A DNA stretch of 64,000 nt from Actinomadura macrotermitis (GTDB lineage Bacteria > Actinomycetota > Actinomycetes > Streptosporangiales > Streptosporangiaceae), in NCBI RefSeq assembly GCF_009604375.1, contig NZ_WEGH01000005.1:682001-746000 (forward strand), given 5' to 3'. Each line of letters starts with the position of its first letter. The first letter of the stretch is position 1. The notes beneath the pieces are model-generated. The model searched no databases. It was not told the DNA's origin and was given only the letters and a program-made list of their open reading frames with translations. Positions 34,129 through 42,654 of this stretch are shown one piece after another. A program made the translations under genes and the position numbers.

Positions 34129-34872
34129 ATGGGCGAGCCGAGGGACGAGCAGGAACGGGAGGGCGCCCGGCTGCTCGGCGCGCTGCGCGGCTTCGAGCCG
34201 CCCGCCGGGCGGGCGGCGCTGCCCGGGCTCGCGGTCCGGGCCGGCCGGCGGCGGGTGCGGGCGCGGCGGGCCGCCGGGGCCGCGGCGGCCGCCGCCGCGG
34301 TGCTGGCGGCGGTCGTGCCCGTCCGGCTGCTCGGCGGGCCCGCGGATCCCGGCCCGGCCGCCGGGGCGTTCCCGCCGGGGCGGCCCGCGTTCCGCGTCGG
34401 GTCGGCCGGCGGCTTCACCCTGGACTCCTACGAGACCGGGCCGGTGCAGGTCATCAGGCTGCGGCCGGAGCGGCCCGGCGGGCCGCCGCGCGCCGACGGG
34501 CTCGTCGAGATGTACCCCCGGGGGGTGCTGCCGCGCGGGCAGGAGCCCGCCGGGCCGGCCGCACCCGCCGTGCACGACCGCCCGGCGCGCTGGCTCACCG
34601 TGCCCCTGCTGCGGCCGGGCGCGGTGGAGCTGGCGTGGGAGTGGCGGCCCGGCGCCTGGGGCGTGGTGTCCCTCCAGGGCCCGGACGCCGACCGGCGCCG
34701 GGCGCACCTGGTCGCGCTCAGCGTGGTGCCGTGGGACATGCCCGGCATGCCGGGCACCGCTCCGCCGGGCACCGCCCCGCCGGCCGGGGCCCCGTCCGCC
34801 GCCCCGTCCGGCGCGACGGCCCCGGCTACCGGCCCGGCCACCGGCCGGGCCACGGGTCAGGCCCGGCCGTAG
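34129..34872 (+). CDS. single-pass membrane protein paired with the sigma factor
   Basis: Protein of 247 residues. A short cytoplasmic Arg-rich N-terminus is followed by one Ala/Val-rich transmembrane segment (about 45-65) and an extracytoplasmic domain with a long Pro/Gly/Ala-rich tail. Position 6 bp after a SigE-family sigma gene suggests an anti-sigma-like or co-expressed partner, but the usual zinc-binding anti-sigma motif is absent, so that role is unproven. The Pro/Ala tail encodes near-repetitive GTAPPGTAPPAGAP. Its last 16 bp overlap the convergent cupin gene. Confidence 0.65.
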   Translation: MGEPRDEQEREGARLLGALRGFEPPAGRAALPGLAVRAGRRRVRARRAAGAAAAAAAVLAAVVPVRLLGGPADPGPAAGAFPPGRPAFRVGSAGGFTLDSYETGPVQVIRLRPERPGGPPRADGLVEMYPRGVLPRGQEPAGPAAPAVHDRPARWLTVPLLRPGAVELAWEWRPGAWGVVSLQGPDADRRRAHLVALSVVPWDMPGMPGTAPPGTAPPAGAPSAAPSGATAPATGPATGRATGQARP

Positions 34873-35234
34873 GAGTCCTCCAGGCGCTCGATGTCGTCCT
34901 CGTCGAAGTCGCCGAACGCGATCTCCATCACCCGCACCGCCGGGCCCGCCGAGCCGAGCCGGTGGGTGTCGCCGGCCCGGATGAACACCCGCTCGCCCAC
35001 CTCGGGCAGGATGCGCCGGCCCGCGACCTCGAACACCGCGCCCGGGTCGAGCGCGACCCACAGCTCGTCGCGGTCGCGGTGGCGCTGCAGGCTGAGCCGC
35101 TGGCCCGCGTCCACATGGATCACCTTGACCGTGGAGGGCTCGTTGAGCGTGAAGCGCTCGAAGGCCCCCCAGGGCCGCCGCTCGGTCTCGACGGCGGGTT
35201 CGGGACGCTGGTCGGTCCGCAGGTCGGTCTGCAC
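34857..35234 (-). CDS. cupin protein, mannose-6-phosphate isomerase type II-like
   Basis: Protein of 125 residues with a single cupin barrel. ERRPWGAFERF at the start, then SLQRHRDRDELWVAL and AGDTHRLGS, match the C-terminal cupin of type II phosphomannose isomerase/GDP-mannose pyrophosphorylase enzymes without the nucleotidyltransferase half. Such stand-alone cupins isomerise sugar phosphates or bind metal with unknown substrate. The GTG at 35234 follows GAGG; GTG 35240 is an alternative. It is 17 bp after the TetR stop on the same strand, so both are co-transcribed. Confidence 0.75.
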   Translation of the reverse strand: MQTDLRTDQRPEPAVETERRPWGAFERFTLNEPSTVKVIHVDAGQRLSLQRHRDRDELWVALDPGAVFEVAGRRILPEVGERVFIRAGDTHRLGSAGPAVRVMEIAFGDFDEDDIERLEDSYGRA

Positions 35235-35251
35235 GGTCACCTCGGGATCGT

Positions 35252-35902
35252 CTATTCGTGGAACAGTTCGGGAACACGGTCGGAGTAGCCGGCGGCCGCG
35301 GGCAGGCCGCCGAGGATGAGGTCGGCCAGGCCGTCGACCACCGTCTCGCGCGGCACCTCGCCCGCGTGGTCCAGCCACCAGTCGCCGGCGTTCTGGACCA
35401 TGCCGACGACCGCGTGCCCCCACACGTAGGCGCGGGCGCGGCCGCCGGGATCGGCCAGCCGCCCCTCGGCGATCATCACCTCGGCCAGCGCCAGGCTGAC
35501 CTCGCGGATCATCGTGCTCATCGCGCTGTGCGTGGCCGCGTCCTCGGCGCTCGCCCGGTGCATCAGGAACCGGTAGAGGTTCAGGTTCGCCGAGATCGAG
35601 GCCAGGTAGGTGTCGATCGTCGAGCGGGTGCGCTCGCGGATCGGGTCGCCGCCGGAGAACTCGGTCCGGATGCCCTCCAGCAGCTTGCGCGTGTGCCGCT
35701 CGGCGAGCGCCTGGTAGAGGCCGCTCTTGTCGCCGAAGTGACGGTACAGGATCGGCTTGCTGATCCCCGCCTCGGCCGCGATGGCCGCCATCGACGCGCC
35801 CGGCCCCTCGCGCTGGATGACCCGGTCGGCCGCCTCCAGCAGGGCCCGGCGGCGGCCGGGATCGCGCCGCGCCCCCGTCACCGCCCTGCCCGCCCCTGTC
35901 AT
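35252..35902 (-). CDS. TetR-family transcriptional regulator
   Basis: Protein of 216 residues. The HTH (about 12-60) reads MAAIAAEAGISKPILYRHFGDKSGLYQ, followed by a helical ligand domain with DWWLDHAGEVPRE, typical of actinobacterial TetR proteins that control lipid metabolism. The ATG at 35902 has a weak Shine-Dalgarno. It is first in a two-gene unit with the cupin gene and divergent from a thioesterase gene across 265 bp containing an inverted repeat (36090-36110). Ligand unknown. Confidence 0.87.
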   Translation of the reverse strand: MTGAGRAVTGARRDPGRRRALLEAADRVIQREGPGASMAAIAAEAGISKPILYRHFGDKSGLYQALAERHTRKLLEGIRTEFSGGDPIRERTRSTIDTYLASISANLNLYRFLMHRASAEDAATHSAMSTMIREVSLALAEVMIAEGRLADPGGRARAYVWGHAVVGMVQNAGDWWLDHAGEVPRETVVDGLADLILGGLPAAAGYSDRVPELFHE

Positions 35903-36089
35903 GGTCCGATCACCGTACGCCGCGCGCGGGCGTGCGGGGACGGCGGGGCGTCCGGGCCGGGACGGTGCTGGCGGGGCGACGGGGCATACCCGAACGCTAT
36001 CGGGGGTGTTACCCGGTGACAACACCCGTGGCCTGCGGCTTGAGCCCGCGGCCATCCGGCGCGCTCTTTTTTGGCAACACACAGTGATC

Positions 36090-36110
36090 GATTACTTGCT
36101 CTCCGTAATC
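36090..36110. promoter_or_regulatory. inverted repeat in the TetR-thioesterase gap
   Basis: GATTAC and GTAATC are separated by 9 bases, within an AT-rich patch about 60 bp before the thioesterase start. It lies between the divergent TetR and thioesterase genes and could be the TetR binding site; this is a positional inference only. Confidence 0.3.
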
Positions 36111-36167
36111 AAGGCGGGCACACTCGAAGTGATCACCATCGTCCCCGGCCCCACCCGAGGTGAGCCC

Positions 36168-36674
36168 ATGTCCCCGGAACCCGCCAGCGTCCGCGTCCTG
36201 CAGCGGATCGAGCTCTGCGACACCGACGTCACCGGTCACTACCACCATTCCACGGTGATCCGCTGGGTGGAGTCGGCCGAGCAGACGCTCCTGCACCGCA
36301 TCGGCCTGGACCACCTGCCGGTGATGCCCAGGGTGAACTACACCGCCGGCTACCGCCGCCGCCTGTGGCGGCACGAGATCGTCCAGACCCGCCTGCGGGT
36401 GGAGGCCGTCGGCCGGACCTCGCTGCGCTACCTGTTCGACGTCACGACCGGCGGCGACCCGTCGGTGGAAGGAGAGCTCACCGTGGTCAAGGTCGACACC
36501 GAGACCGGGGCGACCCGCCCCTTCGACGAGCAGGAGCGCAAGCTGCTGCTCGAGTCGGGCGAGCAGGAGGGCGACTTCCTCGGGCGCGGCCCGGCCGGCC
36601 CGGCGGGGCGCGACCCGAACACCACCCCGCTGGCCCGCCCGTCCGGCGACCACTGGGGCATCGGCTACGGCTGA
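36168..36674 (+). CDS. hotdog-fold acyl-CoA thioesterase (4HBT type)
   Basis: Protein of 168 residues. ELCDTDVTGHYHHSTVIRWVESAE matches the hotdog thioesterase active-site region of the 4-hydroxybenzoyl-CoA/FadM-like group (the YxDxDxxGHVNN analogue), followed by strands RVEAVGRTSLRYLFDV and a disordered Gly/Pro-rich tail. It would hydrolyse acyl-CoA; chain length unknown. The ATG follows GAGGTGAGCCC. The gene is opposite the TetR gene and converges on a nuclease-family gene with a 10-bp overlap. Confidence 0.8.
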   Translation: MSPEPASVRVLQRIELCDTDVTGHYHHSTVIRWVESAEQTLLHRIGLDHLPVMPRVNYTAGYRRRLWRHEIVQTRLRVEAVGRTSLRYLFDVTTGGDPSVEGELTVVKVDTETGATRPFDEQERKLLLESGEQEGDFLGRGPAGPAGRDPNTTPLARPSGDHWGIGYG

Positions 36675-37648
36675 GCCGCGCCGAGGCGGACGCGCAGCAG
36701 GGCGTGGTCGGACGCCGGCGCGTCCCGCCGCGCCGCCGGGTCGTCGGTGACGCTCGGCAGCCCGTCCCGGCCCGCGCGCAGCGTGCCGACGTCGCCGGCC
36801 CGGCCGAGCAGCGCGTGCGAGACCAGGATGTGGTCGATCAGCTCGCGGCGGCCGCGGTAGATCCGCGAGTACCGCTCGCCTTCGGGGATGCGGGGCGCCA
36901 GGTTCCACAGCCGCGCCCCGTCGCCGTGGTCGGGCCGATCGGCGCCGGGGGTGCCGAGCTCGGACCCGGGCGGGCCGAGCAGGATCTGCGTGGTCGCGGC
37001 CTCGGGCCCGTCGTTCATGTCGCCCATCACCATGACCCGCCGCTCGCGCCCCTGCCCCGCCAGGAAGCGGTCGGCGAGCGCGCGGACGGTGACGGCCTCG
37101 GCGGTGCGCCGGTAGAGGGCGTAGGCCGCCACCCGGGCGCGCTCGCCCTCGTCGCGGGGCTGGAAGCGGGGCCGGCCGCCCGGCCCCGGCGGGTAGGACA
37201 GCAGCTTGCTCTTCAGGTGCGCGGCGGCCAGCAGCAGGTCGCGGCCGTCGTCCTCGGTCACCCGGACGGCGAGGACGCCGCGCCCCATCCGGGAGATCGG
37301 CGCGCCCTCGTCGGCGCGCTGCACCGGGGCGAGCGCCCCGGGGAACGCCGCGGTGTCGGCGACGACCTCGAACGGCAGCCGGGACAGGAACCCGACCCGG
37401 ATCGGGTGGCCGTCCTCGAAGCAGCCCGAGGTGGCCTGCCGCCACGGCCCGCCCTCCAGCCGCCCGGCCAGCTCGGCGAGCGCGGCGGGCTCGCCGACCT
37501 CCTGGACGGCCAGCACGTCGGCGCCCGACGCCGTGATCACCTCCGCGAGCCCGGCCAGCTTGGCCTCGTAGGCGTCCGGCGTCGTGGGCCCGAAGGGGCC
37601 GCCGGGCGTGAAGAGGTTCTCCAGGTTCCAGGTGCCGACCGTCGTCAT
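36665..37648 (-). CDS. endonuclease/exonuclease/phosphatase family protein
   Basis: Protein of 327 residues. The EEP-fold motifs are in order: WNLENLF near the start, VQEVGE with the metal-binding Glu, MGDMND and the terminal SDHALL with the catalytic His. IDHILVSHALL precedes it. Family members cleave phosphodiesters in nucleic acids, lipids or nucleotides; the target is unknown and no signal peptide is visible. The ATG start at 37648 has a weak ribosome binding site. It overlaps the thioesterase gene by 10 bp at the 3' end. Confidence 0.83.
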   Translation of the reverse strand: MTTVGTWNLENLFTPGGPFGPTTPDAYEAKLAGLAEVITASGADVLAVQEVGEPAALAELAGRLEGGPWRQATSGCFEDGHPIRVGFLSRLPFEVVADTAAFPGALAPVQRADEGAPISRMGRGVLAVRVTEDDGRDLLLAAAHLKSKLLSYPPGPGGRPRFQPRDEGERARVAAYALYRRTAEAVTVRALADRFLAGQGRERRVMVMGDMNDGPEAATTQILLGPPGSELGTPGADRPDHGDGARLWNLAPRIPEGERYSRIYRGRRELIDHILVSHALLGRAGDVGTLRAGRDGLPSVTDDPAARRDAPASDHALLRVRLGAAQP

Positions 37649-37896
37649 CGCCGCTCACGATCCCCTCAGATCCGGCGCATCCCTACCTACCAGTGAAAAA
37701 CGCCGGAAAGGCGATGTCCATGGCAGCCGGCGCGAGATGCGCGAACAGCGCGATATCGGCGGCATCCGGATGACAACCGCCCGGCCGGGCTGCGAGGATT
37801 TCGCCGCACACCCCCGGCCGCCCTCGCCTGGCCGCCGGGCCGCGGCCGGCGCGCTCGCAGGGGCGCGGCGCACAAGGACACGAGGGGGCGACGGCT

Positions 37897-38466
37897 GTGA
37901 CCGTCTCGATGACGAAGGGCCAGCGGATCTCGCTGGAGAAGCCGGGCGGAGAACTGCGCATGGTCCGGATGGGCCTCGGCTGGGACGCGGTCCGCAAGAA
38001 GGGCTTCTTCGGCTCCCGGGCGCAGGAGATCGACCTGGACGCCTCCTGCGTGCTCTTCGCCGACGGCCGCATCGCCGACGTCGTCTACTTCGGCAAGCTG
38101 GTCAGCGACGACGGCTCGGTCCGGCACACCGGGGACAACCTGACCGGCGACGGCGACGGCGACGACGAGTCGGTGATCGTCGACCTGGCGCGGCTGCCGG
38201 TGCACGTCACCTCGCTGGTGTTCACCGTCAGCTCGTTCAACGGGCAGACCTTCAACGAGGTGGAGAACGCGTTCTGCCGCCTGGTCAACGAGGACGACGG
38301 GTCCGAGCTGGCCCGGTACCAGCTGACCGGCGGCGGCGCCCACACCGCGATGGTGATGGCCCGGCTCTACCGGCACGGCCAGGCCTGGAAGATGAACGCC
38401 ATCGGCGAGCCGTGCCACGGCCGCACGTTCCAGGACATGCTGCCGACGATCGCCGGCCTGGCCTGA
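37897..38466 (+). CDS. TerD-family protein
   Basis: Protein of 189 residues that is a single TerD domain. The calcium-binding landmarks are present: EIDLDASCVLFADG and DNLTGDGDGDDESVIVDLARLP, with SFNGQTFNEVENAFCRLV following. TerD proteins are calcium-binding and act in tellurite/stress-response complexes. The GTG at 37897 follows GAGGGGG. It is 6 bp upstream of the larger TerD-containing gene, forming an operon that ends at a strong terminator. Confidence 0.92.
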   Translation: MTVSMTKGQRISLEKPGGELRMVRMGLGWDAVRKKGFFGSRAQEIDLDASCVLFADGRIADVVYFGKLVSDDGSVRHTGDNLTGDGDGDDESVIVDLARLPVHVTSLVFTVSSFNGQTFNEVENAFCRLVNEDDGSELARYQLTGGGAHTAMVMARLYRHGQAWKMNAIGEPCHGRTFQDMLPTIAGLA

Positions 38467-38472
38467 CCGGCG

Positions 38473-40083
38473 ATGCCCGAGCTCTCGCCCGGCGCCAACG
38501 CGCCGCTGCCCGCCCGGCGGGTGGCCGCGGCCGTCTCCTGCGCCGCCCCCGTGGACCTCAGCGCCCTGCTGGTGGACCAGGGCATGCGCGTGCGCTCCGA
38601 CGCCGACCTGGTGTTCTTCAACGCCCCCGAGGCGCCCGGTGTCCGCTGGCGGGACGGCGGCGGGCGCCAGCACCTGGACATCGACCTGGACGCCGTCCCG
38701 GCGGACGTCCACGCGGTGCTCGTCGCGGTCAGCCTGGCCGATGACGGTGGCTCGTTCGGCGCGGTGCCGGCGCCCCGGGTCCGGCTCACCGCGGCGGACG
38801 GGACGGCGCCGGCGCTGTTCACCGTGCCGGGCCTCGGCCCGGAGCGGGCGATCATCGCGCTCGAGCTGTACCGCCGCGCCGGGCAGTGGAAGGTCCGCGC
38901 CGTGGGCCAGGGCTACCCGGGCGGGCTGGCCGAGCTGGTCCAGGCCCACGGCGTCGAGGTGGACGACCCGGGCCCGGCGCCCGCCGCCCCGGCGCCGCCG
39001 CAACGGCCCGCTCCCCCGCCCCCGCCTCCCGCGGCGCAGGCCCCAGTGGTGCGGGCTCCCGGGCCGCAGCCTCCCCCCGCCGGGGAGGTCGGCTACCTGG
39101 AGCGGTGCTGGCTGGTCTGGGAGGACGCGAGCCGCTCGGTGGCCGCGTTCCGCGCGTCCACCATGCACGCCCTCGACATCCGCAACGACGAGGTCACCGG
39201 CCGGGCGCCGCGCGGCCGCTACGACGAGCTCATGGCGGCGGCCGACCGGCGGCTGCGCGACGACGCGGCGCAGCTGCGCGGCGAGCTGGCCCGGGTGGAG
39301 CCGCACGTCACCGCCGAGGCGGCGCCGTTCGACGCGCCCTCCTGGCTGACCTGGCGGCCCCGCGCCGACCTGGCCGAGGGCGTGCTGCTGGGGCGGCTGT
39401 CGGCGCAGGAGATGCCGGAGCTGCGGGTCCCGCTCGTCCTGCGCGTGCCCTGGCGGCGCGGCATCTGGATCTCGCGGGGCGCGCTGCCCGGCGACTCGGC
39501 GGCCTTCGCCTGGTCGCTGGTCACCCGCTTCCTGGCCGCCGTCCCGCCCGGCCTGGTGGGGCTGGACGTGATCGACGGGGTGGGCCTGTCGGGCGCGGGA
39601 TGGCTGAACGCCCTCGGCCCGGCGGACGGCGCCGGGCTGCTGGGCGGCGGCGTGGCCACCGGCCCGGCCGCGGCCGAACGGATCCGGCGGCTCCTGGACC
39701 TGGTGGACCTGCGCCGGATCGGCGGCGACGACGAGCGTCCCGGCGGACCGCCGGTGCGGCTGGCGGTGGTCATGGACGCCGGGGCGGCCCTGGCCGGGGA
39801 GCAGTCGCACGAGCTGCTGCGCCTGGTGGAGGACGGCCCGCCCGCCGGCGTCCCGGTGCTGCTGGTGGAGACCGACACCCCGGCCGCCGAATCGGTGCGC
39901 GCCATCCGGGTCAGGCAGTCCTGCAACACCGTCCCGTCCGCGCCGGACACGATCCCCGACTCGTGGGTGGGGGTGGACTGGACGCTCACCCCCGAGGTGC
40001 TCCCGGACGGCGGCGACGGCACCCGCCTCCCGGCGCTGCTCGCCCACATGCTGCGGACCCACGCCCGCACGGTCGCCTCCTGA
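38473..40083 (+). CDS. TerD-like fusion protein with Pro-rich linker and unassigned C-terminal domain
   Basis: Protein of 536 residues. The first 155 residues are TerD-like (VDLSALLVDQGMRVRSDADL, DLDAVPADVHAVLVAVS) but lack the acidic calcium loop of the neighbouring TerD. A Pro-rich linker (about 165-205) leads to a 320-residue C-terminal part beginning YLERCWLVWEDASRSVAAFR. The section around RVPLVLRVPWRRGIWISR and AGWLNALGP resembles the strand arrangement of FtsK/HerA-type ATPases but has no Walker A; that resemblance is weak. The linked TerD gene suggests one complex. Confidence 0.8.
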   Translation: MPELSPGANAPLPARRVAAAVSCAAPVDLSALLVDQGMRVRSDADLVFFNAPEAPGVRWRDGGGRQHLDIDLDAVPADVHAVLVAVSLADDGGSFGAVPAPRVRLTAADGTAPALFTVPGLGPERAIIALELYRRAGQWKVRAVGQGYPGGLAELVQAHGVEVDDPGPAPAAPAPPQRPAPPPPPPAAQAPVVRAPGPQPPPAGEVGYLERCWLVWEDASRSVAAFRASTMHALDIRNDEVTGRAPRGRYDELMAAADRRLRDDAAQLRGELARVEPHVTAEAAPFDAPSWLTWRPRADLAEGVLLGRLSAQEMPELRVPLVLRVPWRRGIWISRGALPGDSAAFAWSLVTRFLAAVPPGLVGLDVIDGVGLSGAGWLNALGPADGAGLLGGGVATGPAAAERIRRLLDLVDLRRIGGDDERPGGPPVRLAVVMDAGAALAGEQSHELLRLVEDGPPAGVPVLLVETDTPAAESVRAIRVRQSCNTVPSAPDTIPDSWVGVDWTLTPEVLPDGGDGTRLPALLAHMLRTHARTVAS

Positions 40084-40108
40084 GGGCGGGGCCTCGGCCG
40101 TGAAACGC

Positions 40109-40151
40109 CCGGTGCCGGGGACCTGAGCGATCCTCAGGTCCCCGGCACCGG
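40109..40151. terminator. strong bidirectional terminator
   Basis: CCGGTGCCGGGGACCTGA pairs perfectly with TCAGGTCCCCGGCACCGG (18-bp arms) across GCGATCC. It lies between the convergent TerD-fusion and acyl-CoA dehydrogenase genes, 25 bp and 33 bp from their stop codons, so it probably serves both. Confidence 0.85.
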
Positions 40152-40184
40152 TTCCGTGCCCGCGGGAACGCGTCCCGGCGGCGG

Positions 40185-41414
<1,230 letters not shown>

Positions 41415-41443
41415 CGTTATTGACCCTCTCTCCAATATGGCGT

Positions 41444-41483
41444 GTTACCAACGGTAGCACCATTCGGGGTTACCGATGGTAAC
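41444..41483. promoter_or_regulatory. tandem TetR-type operators before the acyl-CoA dehydrogenase gene
   Basis: GTTACCAACGGTAGC (41444-41458) and the perfect palindrome GTTACCGATGGTAAC (41469-41483) share the GTTACC-N3-GGTAAC core, and their centres are 25 bp apart. They lie 30-69 bp before the gene start. GTTACC/GGTAAC cores are typical of TetR-family fatty-acid regulators; the cognate protein is not in this interval. Confidence 0.65.
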
Positions 41484-41544
41484 ACTGTGACGCGTGCCAT
41501 ACCGGGAGACCGGGGCGACCCGGGGGAAGGCGACCCGGCCGGGC

Positions 41545-42522
41545 TCAGGAGAGCAGGGACCGGCGGGCCGCCGCGTACTCGGGGACCTCGGCCATCGGCC
41601 GCCGCTCCCCCACGCCGATGTCGCTCTCGCGCACCTCGGTCCCGCCGGGCGTGCGGGCGAACTGGGCGAGCGCGGTGGCGGGCGCCTCCAGCGGCAGCAT
41701 CCGCCGGTGCCGCTGCAGCCGCGACCAGGCGGTCAGCATGATCTGGCCCGACATCCGGCCGAGGTCCTCGATGGACTGGTGCGCGTGCACCCGGCGGCCG
41801 AGGTCGACCTGGGCGATGGCGTCCAGGCCCGCCTCCTGGAAGACGTCCAGCAGCAGCCCGAGCTCCACCCCGTAGCCGGTGACGAACGGCAGCCGCTCCA
41901 GCAGCGCGCGGCGCCCGGCGTACTCGCCGCCGAGCGGCTGCATGACCGCGGCCAGCATCGGCCAGTGCAGGTTGATCAGCGGCCGCGCGACCAGCTCGGT
42001 GACCCGGCCGCCGCCGCCCTCGGCGGGCCGGCCGCCGGTGAGCAGCGGCCGGTCGTAGCAGCCCTTGACGTAGCCGACGCCCGGGTCGGCCAGCAGCGGG
42101 CCGAGCAGCCCGGTGACATAGGAGGAGGTGAAGCCGCGCAGGTCGGCGTCCACGAAGACGATCAGGTCGCCGGTGGTGACGGCGAGGGACTTCCACAGCG
42201 CCTCGCCCTTGCCCGACATGCGCCCCTGGCCCGGCAGGACGTCGTCCTGCGCGACCACCTCGGCGCCCGCGGCCGCGGCGACGGCGGCGGTGCGGTCGCT
42301 GGAGCGCGAGTCGACGACCACGATCTCGTCCACCAGCGGCGCCCGCTCCATCAGGTCGGCGCGGACGGCGCCGACGATCGCGCCGACGGTCTCCTGCTCG
42401 TCGCGCGCGGGCAGCACGACGCTGATCCGCGTCGTCCCCTTGGCCGCCAGCAGTCCCGGCAGCGGCCAGTCCGCCGCGGCGCTGGTGCGCCGGCGCATCC
42501 ACGAGGCGGCCTCGGGCAGCAC
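41545..42522 (-). CDS. gpgS: glucosyl-3-phosphoglycerate synthase
   Basis: GT81 glycosyltransferase of 325 residues making glucosyl-3-phosphoglycerate, the first step toward methylglucose lipopolysaccharide or glucosylglycerate. PARDE (38-42), the GKGEAL loop (104-109) and metal-binding DAD (125-127) are all present, and the C-terminal VHAHQSIEDLGRMSGQI block matches GpgS. The GTG start follows GGAAGGGGTGAC. The phosphatase partner (GpgP) is not adjacent. In actinomycetes the product also supports nitrogen-stress osmolyte synthesis. Confidence 0.92.
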   Translation of the reverse strand: MLPEAASWMRRRTSAAADWPLPGLLAAKGTTRISVVLPARDEQETVGAIVGAVRADLMERAPLVDEIVVVDSRSSDRTAAVAAAAGAEVVAQDDVLPGQGRMSGKGEALWKSLAVTTGDLIVFVDADLRGFTSSYVTGLLGPLLADPGVGYVKGCYDRPLLTGGRPAEGGGGRVTELVARPLINLHWPMLAAVMQPLGGEYAGRRALLERLPFVTGYGVELGLLLDVFQEAGLDAIAQVDLGRRVHAHQSIEDLGRMSGQIMLTAWSRLQRHRRMLPLEAPATALAQFARTPGGTEVRESDIGVGERRPMAEVPEYAAARRSLLS

Positions 42523-42654
42523 GCGTCACCCCTTCCACACGGACGGCGTCCGGTCCTCTCCCTCCAGACAACGCCATGGCGGCGCGGATGACGCCCCGAT
42601 CGGGCGGCGCGGGACCAGGTGACCCGAAGAGTTAACAGCCCCACAACACAGCGG

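Noticed and set aside
31177..35277. A long minus-strand frame across the glycosyltransferase and sigma genes
   Set aside because: High-GC shadow frame without recognisable domains; the plus-strand genes have clear motifs and start sites.
38473..40083. Calling the C-terminal part an FtsK/HerA ATPase
   Set aside because: The resemblance lies in strand pattern only; there is no Walker A, so it is left as unassigned.
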